Below the pieces are notes generated by a model, which was not told where the DNA came from, did not search any database, and was given only the letters and a program-made list of their open reading frames with translations. Source: an uncultured Paracoccus sp. (GTDB lineage Bacteria; Pseudomonadota; Alphaproteobacteria; Rhodobacterales; Rhodobacteraceae). From it: a stretch of DNA of 64,000 nt. The position numbers and the translations under genes were made by a program. The stretch spans positions 62,001 through 126,000 of the forward strand of contig NZ_CALMYP010000066.1 of NCBI RefSeq assembly GCF_937873615.1, read 5' to 3'. This document shows, one piece after another, positions 34,091 through 44,190 of the stretch; positions within the stretch are counted from its first letter, which is position 1, and every line of letters starts with the position of its first letter.

Positions 34091-35959
34091 TCATTCGGCA
34101 ACCGCCGCCGCATCGTCGTCGACAGCCAGAAACCCGCCCGATTGCCGCGCCCAGAGCCGGGCATAGATCCCGTCCGCCGCCAGCAATTCGCCATGCGTCC
34201 CCTGCTCTGCGATTCGGCCATGGTCAAGCACGATCAGCCGGTCCATCGCCGCAATGGTCGACAGCCGATGCGCGATGGCGATGACCGTCTTGCCCTCCAT
34301 CAGCACATCGAGGCGGGACTGGATCGCCGCCTCGGCCTCGCTGTCGAGGGCCGAGGTCGCCTCGTCCAGCACCAGGATCGGCGCGTCCTTCAGCGCAACC
34401 CGCGCGATGGCGATGCGCTGGCGCTGCCCGCCGGACAGTTTCACCCCGCGCTCGCCCACATGGGCATCCAGCCCCTGCCGGCCATGGCTGTCGGAAAGGC
34501 CGGGGATGAAATCCTGCGCCTCGGCCATGCGGGCGGCCTCGACGATCTCGGCCTCGGAGGCATCGGGGCGGCCATAGGCGATATTCTCGCGCACCGAGCG
34601 ATGCAGCAGGCTGCTGTCCTGCGTGACCACGCCGATGGCGGCGCGCAGGCTTTCCTGCGTGACCCCGGCAATGTCCTGCCCGTCGATGGCGATCCGGCCG
34701 CTTTCGACATCGTGGAAGCGCAGCAGCAGATTGACCAGCGTCGACTTGCCGGCACCCGAGCGCCCGATCAGACCGACACGCTCGCCCGGCGCGATCTGCA
34801 GGCTGAGGCCGTCCAGCACGGCCAGCGGGCGGGCGGCTTCCTCGGCGCCATAGCGGAAAGTGACATCCTCGAAGGCGACCGCGCCCGGCCCGGGCTGCAG
34901 CGCCCGCGCGTCCGGCCGGTCCTGCACCATGCGCGGCATGGCGAGCGAGGAAATCCCGTCGCGCACCGTGCCCACATTCTCGAACAGCGCGGCGAATTCC
35001 CACATGATCCAATGCGACATATTGTTCAGCCGAAGCGCCAGCGGAATCGCCACCGCGACGATGCCGACATCGACCAGGCCCGAGGTCCAGAGCGTCAGCC
35101 CCAGCACGGTGACACCCGCCACCAGCAGCACGTTCATTACCGTCAGCAGCATGTCCTGCGTCGCCGCCAGCCGCATCTGCCGATGGACGGTCTGCAGGAA
35201 GCCATCCATGCCCTGATGCATCCAGGCCTCTTCGCGGTCGGAATGCGAGAACAGCTTCACCGTGGCGATATTGGTATAGCTGTCGACGACCTGCCCGGTC
35301 ATGGTGCTGCGCGCATCCGCCTGCTGCTGCGCGACCCGGCCCAGACGCGGCACGATCTGCCAGAGCATGACCCCGAAGCCCAGCCCCCAAAGCGCGAAGG
35401 GCAGTCCAAGCCGCCAGTCCTGACTGGCGGCAAGCACGACCGCGCCAAGGAAATAGACCGTCACATAGACAGCCACATCCATGATCTTCATCGCCACCTC
35501 GCGCACGGCAAGCGCCGTCTGCATCAGCCGCTGCGCGATGCGGCCGGCGAATTCGTCCTGGAAATAGCCGACCGACTGGCGCAGCAGATAGCGATGCGCC
35601 TGCCAGCGGATGCGCTGCGGGAAATTGCCCAGAAGCGTCTGGTGCATGACCATGCTGGTCAGCGCGTGCAGAAGCGGCATCACCACCAGCAGCAACAGCC
35701 CCATCATGGCCAGCCGCCGCCCCTCGACCGCCCAGAACCGATCGCGCGGCGTATCGGCCAGCCGGTTCACCAGATCGCCGAGATAGCCGAACAGCGAGAC
35801 CTCGATCAGCGCGATCAGACCCGAGCCCAAGGCCAGCAGCACCAGCCACGGCACCGCCCCGCGCGAATAATGCAGCAGGAAGCCCCAGAAGGACTGGGGC
35901 GGCATCTGCGGCGCAGTAGCGGGATAGGGGTCGAGCCGTCGCTCAAACCAGCTGAACAT
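34091..35959 (-). CDS. ABC exporter, fused membrane and ATPase domains
   Basis: 622 residues from the ATG at 35959, with GAGGTCACGG upstream. Six membrane helices (about 35-330, with WLVLLALGSGLIALIEVSLF the first) precede the nucleotide-binding domain. That domain shows Walker A LIGRSGAGKSTLVNLLL, the signature LSGGQRQRIAIARVAL, Walker B ILVLDEATSALDSEA and the H-loop AHRLS. It is a type IV (MsbA/multidrug-like) half-transporter that would work as a homodimer exporting lipids, drugs or other compounds. The substrate cannot be told. It stands alone, with no paired half-transporter. Confidence 0.93.
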   Translation of the reverse strand: MFSWFERRLDPYPATAPQMPPQSFWGFLLHYSRGAVPWLVLLALGSGLIALIEVSLFGYLGDLVNRLADTPRDRFWAVEGRRLAMMGLLLLVVMPLLHALTSMVMHQTLLGNFPQRIRWQAHRYLLRQSVGYFQDEFAGRIAQRLMQTALAVREVAMKIMDVAVYVTVYFLGAVVLAASQDWRLGLPFALWGLGFGVMLWQIVPRLGRVAQQQADARSTMTGQVVDSYTNIATVKLFSHSDREEAWMHQGMDGFLQTVHRQMRLAATQDMLLTVMNVLLVAGVTVLGLTLWTSGLVDVGIVAVAIPLALRLNNMSHWIMWEFAALFENVGTVRDGISSLAMPRMVQDRPDARALQPGPGAVAFEDVTFRYGAEEAARPLAVLDGLSLQIAPGERVGLIGRSGAGKSTLVNLLLRFHDVESGRIAIDGQDIAGVTQESLRAAIGVVTQDSSLLHRSVRENIAYGRPDASEAEIVEAARMAEAQDFIPGLSDSHGRQGLDAHVGERGVKLSGGQRQRIAIARVALKDAPILVLDEATSALDSEAEAAIQSRLDVLMEGKTVIAIAHRLSTIAAMDRLIVLDHGRIAEQGTHGELLAADGIYARLWARQSGGFLAVDDDAAAVAE

Positions 35960-36117
35960 CCGTGACCTCAAATGACTTTGCCCGTCATGGGCGATTTTGC
36001 GGGACCGCCGAAACTGACCCCGCAATCGCCCTCTGTCAAGATCGGGCAGCGCAACAGTCAAGGACCATTTCGCTTCGGCACCAGATCGTTCCGGCCATGC
36101 CCGGCAGGGGTCGGTTG

Positions 36118-36510
36118 TCAGCCAGCGGCACCATGGAAAACGGCCTCGATATTATGACCATCGGGATCGAGGACGAAGGCCCCGTAATAGCCCGGATGAT
36201 ATTCCGGACGCAGCCCCGGCGCGCCATTATCGGTTCCGCCCGCCGCCATGGCCGCCTTGTAAAATGCGTCCACCGTGGCCTGATCGGGGGCCGCGAATGC
36301 GACATGACAACCGCCCGTCGCCGGCTTGCTGGTGCCAATCCAGAAGAACGGCTTGTCGGCCCGCCCCATGCCCAGATGGGCGCCATGACCGCCGGTCATC
36401 TCCTCGGTCACCTCCATCACCGCGGCAATGCCAAGCGGCTTCAGCGCCGGCTCGTAAAAACGCCGCGCAGCGTCCAGATCCGACACGGCCAGCCCGATAT
36501 GATCGATCAT
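36118..36510 (-). CDS. VOC (glyoxalase/bleomycin-resistance) superfamily protein
   Basis: 130 residues from the ATG at 36510 after GGAGATTTCAGG. Two beta-alpha-beta-beta-beta modules are visible, opening MIDHIGLAVSDLDAARRFYE and closing YGAFVLDPDGHNIEAV. These give His4 and the C-terminal Glu as likely metal ligands. Members include isomerases, dioxygenases and drug-binding proteins; the particular activity cannot be assigned. It lies between the ABC exporter and tuf, separated from both by more than 150 bases. Confidence 0.85.
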   Translation of the reverse strand: MIDHIGLAVSDLDAARRFYEPALKPLGIAAVMEVTEEMTGGHGAHLGMGRADKPFFWIGTSKPATGGCHVAFAAPDQATVDAFYKAAMAAGGTDNGAPGLRPEYHPGYYGAFVLDPDGHNIEAVFHGAAG

Positions 36511-36600
36511 CCTGAAATCTCCGTTCAATGCGTCGGGGGCCATCATCGCCCTGCCCTGCTGACAATTCATGGCAGGAGGTCGCCTGCCCCCACCCCACGC

Positions 36601-36630
36601 AAAAGCCCGCCCCTTTCGGGACGGGCTTTC
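36601..36630 (-). terminator. Rho-independent terminator of tuf
   Basis: On the minus strand AAGCCCGTCCC, a GAAA loop and GGGGCGGGCTTTT form a strong hairpin with a T-run, 35 bases after the tuf stop. Confidence 0.9.
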
Positions 36631-36664
36631 TCTCGCGATATCGGTCGGGCCTGAGCCCTTGCGA

Positions 36665-37840
<1,176 letters not shown>

Positions 37841-37899
37841 GAAGGCCTCCTTGATCGGGGCAGAAGGCGGTCCGTTCCCCGTATTTCTATCGCTGGCGG

Positions 37900-37927
37900 A
37901 GATAAATTCAGATTCGGGAAAAATCAA
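37900..37927 (-). promoter_or_regulatory. Promoter of tuf
   Basis: On the minus strand TTGATT (37927-37922) and TTATCT (37905-37900) are 16 bases apart, about 60 bases before the start codon. Confidence 0.7.
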
Positions 37928-38048
37928 GGGCAGGCGCGCTTTGCGGGCAATTCGCCGGGCCAAGGAACCTGACCGGAATAATTGCGTTCGTTTTCCGTTG
38001 CATGCTGCGCCCCTTGCGGCATGTCCCGCAAGCGGTGGAGTACAGCTT

Positions 38049-38915
38049 ATGAGTCTTATGAAATCCCTTGCCCGAGTCGCGGCCGGTGTTCTGGTCGCCA
38101 AGGGTGTGAGCGCGGTGATAAAGGGCAACAGCCAGTCCCGGTCGGGCACATCCTCGCGCCGAACCGGCGGCGGGCTGCTGGATCAGATCACGCGCGGCAC
38201 GCAGACCGGCACGCGCAGCAGCCAGCCGGGCGGCAGCATTGGCGATCTGCTGGGCGGGCTTCTTGGCGGTGGTGCCGCCGCGACGGCCGGGACCGGGCGG
38301 CGCTATGGCGGGCCGAATTCGACCGGGGCCACGGGCGGTCTCGGCGGTATTTTCGACCAGCTGACCGGCGGCAGCACAAGCGCGCGCACCGGCCAGTCGG
38401 GCGGCGGGCTCGGCGATCTGCTGGGCGGGATGCTTGGCGGCGCGGCGGCAGGTTCGCTGGCAAGTCGCGGCTCTCAGCAGCAGAACGATGCCTCTTTCGG
38501 CGAATTGCTGAACGACTCGCTGACCACCGGGCGCGAGCCCGAGATCGCACCAACGCCAGAGCAGAACGCCCTGGCCGGGCTGATGCTGCGCGCCATGATC
38601 CAGGCCGCCAAGGCAGACGGCAAGATCGACGAGGCCGAGAAGACCCGCCTGATGGGCGAGCTTGGCGATCTCGACGAGGAGGAGCGTCAGTTCATCCGCG
38701 AACAGATGGCCGCCCCCATCGACGCCCAGGCCCTGGCCCGCGAAGTGCCGCAGGGGCTTGGCCCGCAGGTCTATCTGGTCTCGGTCATGGCCATCGACTT
38801 CGACAGTCAGGAAGAGGCGCAATACCTGCACAAGCTTGCCCAGGCGCTTGGGCTTGAGCCGCAGATGGTCAACCGGATCCATCAGGAAGTCGGTGTCCAG
38901 AATCTGTACAGTTGA
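38049..38915 (+). CDS. DUF533 / TerB-like protein with a glycine-rich linker
   Basis: 288 residues. An N-terminal hydrophobic helix ([19 protein letters not shown]) is followed by a long Gly/Ser/Thr-rich linker (about 28-165) with repeated GGLLGGG-type blocks such as [12 protein letters not shown] and [12 protein letters not shown]. The C-terminal helical domain (about 172-288) starts [20 protein letters not shown], the TerB/DjlA-like acidic helix pattern typical of DUF533 (YebE-like) proteins. It is probably peripheral on the inner membrane. Function unknown. Confidence 0.85.
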   Translation: MSLMKSLARVAAGVLVAKGVSAVIKGNSQSRSGTSSRRTGGGLLDQITRGTQTGTRSSQPGGSIGDLLGGLLGGGAAATAGTGRRYGGPNSTGATGGLGGIFDQLTGGSTSARTGQSGGGLGDLLGGMLGGAAAGSLASRGSQQQNDASFGELLNDSLTTGREPEIAPTPEQNALAGLMLRAMIQAAKADGKIDEAEKTRLMGELGDLDEEERQFIREQMAAPIDAQALAREVPQGLGPQVYLVSVMAIDFDSQEEAQYLHKLAQALGLEPQMVNRIHQEVGVQNLYS

Positions 38916-39074
38916 CGAAAAGTTCATCGCCGTCCGGCCCTCCGGGCGGCGCTTGGCCTTTGCCAATAGCATCATCTTCTTTAAGGTTCGGGACATGCGC
39001 ACAGCCATCGGCTGTCGCTCAAGACGTGGAAATATTGACCATTAATTCCGACTTTACCCTAACAGGAGAGCCAC

Positions 39075-39521
39075 ATGCGCCCGCTTATTCTTGCCAGTCT
39101 CATTGCCGCCGCCCCCGCCATCGCCCTTGCCGATGCCGCCGAAGACGCATTGGAAGCGCGCGCCGGTTACATGAAAATGCTGGCGATGAACATGGGCACG
39201 CTGGCCGGCATGGCAAAGGGCGACATTGCCTATGACGCCGCCGCCGCGACCGCCGCCGGCGACAATATCGAGGCGCTGAGCAAATATACCTTGCCGGCAC
39301 TGTTCATTCCCGGCACCTCGCCCGCCGATGGGGTCGAGACCGAGGCCCTGCCCGCCGTCTGGGACAACAGCGCCGATTTTGCCGCGGAATATGTCGCATT
39401 CCAGACCGCTGCCGCTGGTGCCGGTGCGGCCCTGGGTGCCGGTCAGGACGCGCTTGGTCCGGTTCTCGGCAAGCTCGGCGGTGCCTGCAAGGCCTGCCAC
39501 GATGACTTCCGCAAGGAGTAA
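39075..39521 (+). CDS. cycP: Cytochrome c'
   Basis: 148 residues with an N-terminal Sec signal (MRPLILASLIAAAPAIALA, predicted cut before DAAEDA). The mature part is a four-helix bundle with Met-rich helix 1 and the C-terminal haem site CKACHDDFRKE, whose CxxCH sits 9-5 residues from the end as in this class. Cytochrome c' has five-coordinate haem and binds NO or CO in the periplasm, protecting against nitrosative stress in denitrifiers. A b561 gene follows after 3 bases. The gene symbol is by analogy with Rhodobacter. Confidence 0.93.
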   Translation: MRPLILASLIAAAPAIALADAAEDALEARAGYMKMLAMNMGTLAGMAKGDIAYDAAAATAAGDNIEALSKYTLPALFIPGTSPADGVETEALPAVWDNSADFAAEYVAFQTAAAGAGAALGAGQDALGPVLGKLGGACKACHDDFRKE

Positions 39522-39524
39522 GTC

Positions 39525-40118
39525 ATGGCGGAGCGGTCTTCGGATGTCCGCGAGGTGAAATTGTGGGACCCGCTGCTGCGCGGGTTCCACTGGCTTCTGG
39601 CCTTCTTCGTCATCGCCGCCTGGCTGTTGGGAAACTACGGCCCGACCCGCATGACCCTGCATTTCTGGTGCGGCTATGCGGTCACCTTTCTGCTTGCCTT
39701 CCGGCTGATCTGGGGCTTTGTCGGGCCACCTCCGGCACGGTTCTCGCATTTCCTGCGCGGCCCGGGCGCGGTGCGCGGCTATATGAACCACATGTTCCTG
39801 CGCGAGCCGAGCTATTGGCCCGGCCATAACCCGCTTGGCGCGCTGTCGGTGATCGCCATGCTGGCCGCGCTTGTGGCGCAGGTGCTCTCGGGGATGATGA
39901 CGGAATCCGAGAATTTCATCGATGCCGGCCCTCTGGTCGGCTATGTCAGTTCGGCCACGGCGAAAGCTGCGAAGAATTACCACGATCTCGGTGCCAACCT
40001 GCTGCTGCTGCTGGTCCTGATGCATATCGGCGTGATCCTGTTCTATCGCTTCTGGAAGCGCGAGAACCTGGTCGGCCCGATGGTGCACGGCCGCAAACAG
40101 GTGCGCGAACGGTCCTGA
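39525..40118 (+). CDS. Cytochrome b561 family membrane protein
   Basis: 197 residues with four membrane helices (about 23-40, 45-63, 104-125 and 150-172). Haem-ligand histidines are visible in GFHWLLAFF, LHFWCGY, NYHDLGANL and LMHIGVI. This is the bacterial b561/Ni-hydrogenase b-type fold, which passes electrons between quinone and a periplasmic cytochrome. It starts 3 bases after the cytochrome c' gene, the arrangement seen in other Rhodobacteraceae. It is the likely electron partner of cytochrome c', which is inference from context. Confidence 0.92.
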   Translation: MAERSSDVREVKLWDPLLRGFHWLLAFFVIAAWLLGNYGPTRMTLHFWCGYAVTFLLAFRLIWGFVGPPPARFSHFLRGPGAVRGYMNHMFLREPSYWPGHNPLGALSVIAMLAALVAQVLSGMMTESENFIDAGPLVGYVSSATAKAAKNYHDLGANLLLLLVLMHIGVILFYRFWKRENLVGPMVHGRKQVRERS

Positions 40119-40129
40119 CCGTCGTCATT

Positions 40130-40172
40130 TCAGGCGGGCGCGGCCCTCTGCCTCGCCCGCCTGAGATCTTCT
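40130..40172 (+). terminator. Terminator after the cytochrome pair
   Basis: A perfect 10-base stem (TCAGGCGGGC with GCCCGCCTGA) starts 11 bases after the b561 stop and is followed by a moderately T-rich tail. Confidence 0.65.
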
Positions 40173-40273
40173 CCAAACCGTTTGATGGACAAGGGTGCGA
40201 CCTTTATCTCTCCGTAATTTCGGGCGAGAAACGTGCAACCCTGCCCGTGCCACGCCCTGACGGAGGAGTTGAA

Positions 40274-40615
40274 ATGAGTTGCAACTGTGGACATGACCAT
40301 GGCGCTGACGCAAGCCTTGGCCGCCCTGCCCCGGCGCCGGGACAGATCGCCCTGTCGGTCAGGCTTATCTGTGCCGATATGGACGAATTGAAGATCGTGC
40401 TCGACCACCTGTCCGAACATGTCGCCCTCAGCCGCGCCGAACCCGGTTGCCTGTTCTTCGCCACCGAACAGACGGGTGACCCGCTGATCTGGCAGATCGA
40501 GGAGCTTTATGCCGATGAGGCCGCGCTCGACGCCCACAAGGCGCGTCTGGCGACCAGCGAATGGGCCGGGCGCAGCGCCGCCTTGAAGCGCGAGATCCAC
40601 CGCATCGACGGTTAG
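40274..40615 (+). CDS. Antibiotic biosynthesis monooxygenase (ABM) domain protein with Cys/His-rich N-terminus
   Basis: 113 residues from the ATG at 40274 after GGAGGAGTTGAA. A ferredoxin-like ABM fold (residues about 25-110) is suggested by [20 protein letters not shown] and [13 protein letters not shown]. Related small proteins oxidise quinols or haem-like compounds without cofactor. The first 12 residues, [12 protein letters not shown], are unusual and could bind a metal. The substrate is unknown. The stop codon overlaps that of convergent aroQ. Confidence 0.8.
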   Translation: MSCNCGHDHGADASLGRPAPAPGQIALSVRLICADMDELKIVLDHLSEHVALSRAEPGCLFFATEQTGDPLIWQIEELYADEAALDAHKARLATSEWAGRSAALKREIHRIDG

Positions 40616-41043
40616 CCTGCCAGCTTGCAGACCCGCCGCACCGCCGCACCGTAACCGTCGATCCCTAGCCCCGCGATCACCGCATCGGAACGGTGGCTGA
40701 TATAGGAGTGATGCCGGAAGGCCTCACGCTTGTGGATCTGGCTGATATGGACCTCGATCACCGGGGCCTCGAAGGCATTCAGCGCATCCAGAAGCGCGAC
40801 CGAGGTATGCGACAGCCCGCCCGGATTGATGACGATGCCCGAAGCCTTCCCGCGCGCCTCGTGAATCCAGTCGATCAGCTGGCCCTCCCAGTTCGACTGT
40901 TTCGCGTCGATCTGGAAGCCGGTCGCACAGGCCTCGCGCGACAGCGCCTCGACATCGGCCAGCGTTTCATAACCGTAATGTTCCGGCTGGCGCTTGCCCA
41001 GCAGGTTCAGGTTCGGGCCGTTCAGCAGCAGGATGGTCTTCAT
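40612..41043 (-). CDS. aroQ: Type II 3-dehydroquinate dehydratase
   Basis: 143 residues, normal length. It removes water from 3-dehydroquinate in the shikimate pathway and forms a dodecamer. Signatures are [18 protein letters not shown], containing the flexible lid Arg and catalytic Tyr, the helix [11 protein letters not shown], and [19 protein letters not shown] with the catalytic His. The 3' end overlaps the ABM gene by 4 bases, and the GNAT gene lies 12 bases upstream on the same strand. Confidence 0.97.
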   Translation of the reverse strand: MKTILLLNGPNLNLLGKRQPEHYGYETLADVEALSREACATGFQIDAKQSNWEGQLIDWIHEARGKASGIVINPGGLSHTSVALLDALNAFEAPVIEVHISQIHKREAFRHHSYISHRSDAVIAGLGIDGYGAAVRRVCKLAG

Positions 41044-41055
41044 GGGCAGGCCCTT

Positions 41056-41502
41056 TCAGGAAAGATCGCGCTGATATTTGATGAAGGGCGTGCGCGTGGC
41101 AACCCGGTCATAGAGCATCCTGCCCGGATAATTGTCCTCGGCCGTCAGCCAGTAGACGGCGCCGGCCCCACGCGTTGCCGCAGCGCGGTCCACCGCCTCG
41201 ATCAGGGCGCGCCCGACGCCCTTGCCGCGCGTCTCGGGCAGGGTGAACAGGTCCTGCAGATAACAGACCCCTTCCGGTCGCCACAGATGCGGGTGAAAGA
41301 CGTAATGCGTCAGCCCCAGCAGCCTGCCGCCCTCATCCGCGACAAAGCCCTGAAAATCGTCGGCATTGCCCGAGACAAGCCGTGCGAAGGCGGTATCGAA
41401 AAAATCCTGCGGGCGGCCCGGATGGCCGTAGAAGGTCTGATACCCGTCCCAAAGCCCCTGCCACTGATCCTTGTCGCTGTCGCGGATCGGCCTGATCTCC
41501 AC
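41056..41502 (-). CDS. GNAT family N-acetyltransferase
   Basis: 148 residues beginning MEIRPIRDSDKDQWQGLW, a standard GNAT opening. The acetyl-CoA-binding motif A is LFTLPETRGKGVGRALIEAV, with the R-G-x-G-x-G pattern complete. The C-terminal strand pair reads WLTAEDNYPGRMLYDRV. The acceptor is unknown. It starts 3 bases after the MoxR gene and 12 bases before aroQ, so the three genes form a minus-strand unit with no obvious shared pathway. Confidence 0.92.
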   Translation of the reverse strand: MEIRPIRDSDKDQWQGLWDGYQTFYGHPGRPQDFFDTAFARLVSGNADDFQGFVADEGGRLLGLTHYVFHPHLWRPEGVCYLQDLFTLPETRGKGVGRALIEAVDRAAATRGAGAVYWLTAEDNYPGRMLYDRVATRTPFIKYQRDLS

Positions 41503-41505
41503 AGC

Positions 41506-42351
41506 CTATCTCCCCTGCCGCCGGGCCATGAAGGCCAGTTTCTCGAACAGGGCAACGTCCTGCTCGTTCTTCAGAAGCGCGCCATGCAGCTTCGGCAGCA
41601 TCTCGCCCGGCGCTTTCTTCAGGTCTTCGGGCGAAAGATCCTCGGCAAGGATCAGCTTCAGCCAGTCCAGCAGTTCGGATGTCGAGGGCTTCTTCTTCAG
41701 CCCCGGCACTTCGCGGATCTCGAAGAACTGGCTTAGCGCCTCCTCCAGCAGGCGCGGCTTCAGGCCGGGGTAATGGACATCGACGATCTTCGCCAGAACC
41801 TCGGCATCGGGGAAGCGGATATAATGGAAAAAGCAGCGACGCAGGAAAGCGTCGGGCAGTTCCTTTTCGTTATTCGAGGTGATGATGACCACCGGGCGAT
41901 GGGCGGCGCGGATCGTCTCTCCGGTCTCATAGACATGGAATTCCATCCGGTCGAGCTCCTGCAAGAGGTCGTTCGGAAACTCTATATCGGCCTTGTCGAT
42001 CTCGTCGATCAGCAGCACCACCTTGCCCGGCGCCTCGAAGGCGTTCCACAGCTTGCCCTTGCGGATGTAATTGGCCACGTCATGCACGCGCGCGTCGCCA
42101 AGCTGGCTGTCGCGCAACCGGCTGACGGCATCGTATTCATAAAGACCCTGCTGCGCCTTGGTCGTCGATTTCACATTCCATTCGATGATCGGCAGATCCA
42201 GCGAGGCCGCGACCTGACGCGCCAACTCGGTCTTGCCGGTGCCGGGTTCGCCCTTGACCAGAAGCGGACGCTCCAGCACCACGGCCGCGTTCACCGCCAT
42301 GGCCAGATCGGGCGGCGCGACATAGCTTTCGGTCGAGGCGAATTGCATCAT
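41506..42351 (-). CDS. MoxR-family AAA+ ATPase
   Basis: 281 residues; the start is ATG at 42351 or 42348, after AAAGGACCAG. Walker A is VKGEPGTGKTELARQ, Walker B is VVLLIDEIDKAD, sensor 1 is VVIITSNNEKELPDA, and an arginine finger lies in FLRRCFFHYIRF. MoxR proteins act as chaperones that insert cofactors or activate VWA-domain partners; CoxD-like members mature metal centres. Such genes are usually followed by a VWA gene, which is absent here, so the partner must be elsewhere. Confidence 0.92.
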   Translation of the reverse strand: MMQFASTESYVAPPDLAMAVNAAVVLERPLLVKGEPGTGKTELARQVAASLDLPIIEWNVKSTTKAQQGLYEYDAVSRLRDSQLGDARVHDVANYIRKGKLWNAFEAPGKVVLLIDEIDKADIEFPNDLLQELDRMEFHVYETGETIRAAHRPVVIITSNNEKELPDAFLRRCFFHYIRFPDAEVLAKIVDVHYPGLKPRLLEEALSQFFEIREVPGLKKKPSTSELLDWLKLILAEDLSPEDLKKAPGEMLPKLHGALLKNEQDVALFEKLAFMARRQGR

Positions 42352-42512
42352 CTGGTCCTTTCCTGCGGCGCCGCGACCCTAGCCGCCCATATAAGCGGCA
42401 GCAAGAAGGCCGGGCGAGATTTGGTCTCAATGGGCTAGTGACAAGCCCCCCGGCTTCCCGTAAATGGGGCGCGAGGATCGGGAGACAGGCACCTCGGTCC
42501 GTCGGAGGACGT

Positions 42513-42935
42513 ATGAAACCGCAGATTTTCCTGCCCGATGATTATCGCCCGGCCGAAGACGAGCCGTTCATGAACGATCGCCAGCTGGAATATTTCCGTC
42601 GCAAGCTTGAAGGCTGGAAAGCCGAGTTGATCGAGCAGTCCGCAGAGACGCTGGAAGGCTTGCAGGACAGCGCCCGGAACGTGCCGGATCTGGCCGACCG
42701 CGCATCCGAGGAAACCGACCGCGCGCTGGAACTTCGCACCCGCGACCGCCAGCGCAAGCTGGTCGGCAAGATCGACTCGGCGCTGCGGCGGATCGCCAAT
42801 GGCGAATATGGCTATTGCGAAGTGACGGGCGAACCGATCAGCCTCAAGCGGCTGGACGCGCGCCCGATCGCCACCATGACCGTCGCCGCCCAGGAAAAGC
42901 ACGAACGCCGCGAGCGGGTGCATCGCTACGACTGA
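42513..42935 (+). CDS. dksA: RNA polymerase-binding factor DksA, one-cysteine zinc-finger variant
   Basis: 140 residues from the ATG at 42513 after GGAGGAC. The coiled coil (about 30-100) carries the tip region DLADRASEETDRALELRTRD. The globular part reads IANGEYGYCEVTGEPISLKR then LDARPIATMTVAAQEKHE. Of the four zinc-finger cysteines of E. coli DksA only the first remains; the others are Thr, Thr and Ala. DksA works with ppGpp in the polymerase secondary channel to lower rRNA and tune amino-acid promoters. The variant should be less dependent on zinc and redox state. Confidence 0.93.
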   Translation: MKPQIFLPDDYRPAEDEPFMNDRQLEYFRRKLEGWKAELIEQSAETLEGLQDSARNVPDLADRASEETDRALELRTRDRQRKLVGKIDSALRRIANGEYGYCEVTGEPISLKRLDARPIATMTVAAQEKHERRERVHRYD

Positions 42936-43059
42936 AGCCTGCTGACAGGCGCGGCCTTGCCGGTCGGGGCCGGGCTGTCGGTTCCGCGCCCTTCTGCCGC
43001 ATCGCCTCGGCACTTTCCTTGCGGCAATCAGGGGATCACCCAACCGCGAGGGCGCAGTC

Positions 43060-44190
43060 GTGACCGGCCATCTTCAGAACCGAAACATCACCGTAATCGG
43101 CGGCGGCATCGCCGGGCTGACCGTGGCCACGGCACTGGCGCAGCGCGGCGCGCGGGTGACGCTGCTGGAACGCGCGCCCGCCCTGACTGAGGTCGGCGCC
43201 GGGTTGCAGATTTCGCCCAATGCCGGGCGGGTGCTGGAAGCGCTCGGGCTCGGGCCGGCGCTGGATGCGGTCTCGACCCGCTCGGAGGGCGTGGTGCTGA
43301 ACGATATCCGCGGACGGCAGGTGGCGATGCTGCCGCTTGCGGCGCGACGGCCTGGCGCCGCATTCCGCATGATCCACCGCGCCCGGCTGGTCGAGCTGCT
43401 GGAACGCGCCGCCCGCAGGGCGGGCGTCACCATCGAACTTGGTCAGGACATCGCCGCCGCCCTGCCCGAAGCCCCGCTGCTGATCGGCGCAGACGGGCTG
43501 CACAGCGTCGTGCGCCCGGTGCTGAACGGCCCGGAACAGCCCTTCTTCACCGGCCAGACCGCCTGGCGCGCGCTGATCCCCGACCCTACTGACGACCCTT
43601 TCGCCCGCGTCTTCATGGGACCGGGCCGGCATCTGGTCAGCTATCGCCTGGGCGATGGCTTACGCAATATCGTGGCGGTGCTGGAGCGGCCAGACTGGGT
43701 GGCGGAAGGGTGGTCGCACAGGGACGACCCGGAAAACCTTCGCGCCGCCTTCGCGGGGTTCGGCGGCCCGGTGCCGGGCTGGCTGTCGCTGGTCGACGAG
43801 GTCGGCATCTGGGGCCTGTTCCGGCACCGCGTTGCCGCCCGCTGGCAGGATGGCAGCCGCGCCATTCTTGGCGATGCCGCCCATCCGACCCTGCCCTTCA
43901 TGGCCCAGGGCGCGGTCATGGCCATCGAGGATGCCTGGATCCTGACCGCCTGCCTCGACGCAATTGCCGATCAACCGGCGGCACTGGCGCGCTATCAGGC
44001 ATTGCGCCGCCCCCGCGCCAGCCGCGTGATCGAGGCCGCCAATGCCAATGCCCGCAACTATCACCTGAAGGGGCCGCTCAGGCTGATCGGCCATGCCGGG
44101 ATCGGCGCGCTGTCGCGGCTGGCGCCGGGGGCACTGTTGGGGCGCTACGACTGGATCTACGATTACGATCCGCTGGCCGAAACGATCTAG
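43060..44190 (+). CDS. FAD-dependent monooxygenase, salicylate-hydroxylase-like
   Basis: 376 residues from GTG at 43060, preceded by GAGGG. FAD-binding motifs are [20 protein letters not shown] (dinucleotide fold), [13 protein letters not shown] (the DG motif) and [20 protein letters not shown], with the GD motif. This places it among class A flavin hydroxylases, which use NAD(P)H and oxygen on aromatic substrates. No aromatic-degradation genes are nearby, so the substrate is open; a ubiquinone-type ring is one alternative. The stop codon shares a CTAG with convergent glmM. Confidence 0.9.
   Translation: MTGHLQNRNITVIGGGIAGLTVATALAQRGARVTLLERAPALTEVGAGLQISPNAGRVLEALGLGPALDAVSTRSEGVVLNDIRGRQVAMLPLAARRPGAAFRMIHRARLVELLERAARRAGVTIELGQDIAAALPEAPLLIGADGLHSVVRPVLNGPEQPFFTGQTAWRALIPDPTDDPFARVFMGPGRHLVSYRLGDGLRNIVAVLERPDWVAEGWSHRDDPENLRAAFAGFGGPVPGWLSLVDEVGIWGLFRHRVAARWQDGSRAILGDAAHPTLPFMAQGAVMAIEDAWILTACLDAIADQPAALARYQALRRPRASRVIEAANANARNYHLKGPLRLIGHAGIGALSRLAPGALLGRYDWIYDYDPLAETI

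Noticed and set aside
33980-35965. A 660-codon plus-strand frame over the ABC exporter
   Set aside because: Composition is typical of an antisense shadow; the minus-strand ABC motifs are complete.
38130-38480. Glycine-rich repeats in the DUF533 gene as a CRISPR-like or intergenic repeat array
   Set aside because: They lie inside a sound reading frame, are irregular in length and reflect a flexible protein linker.
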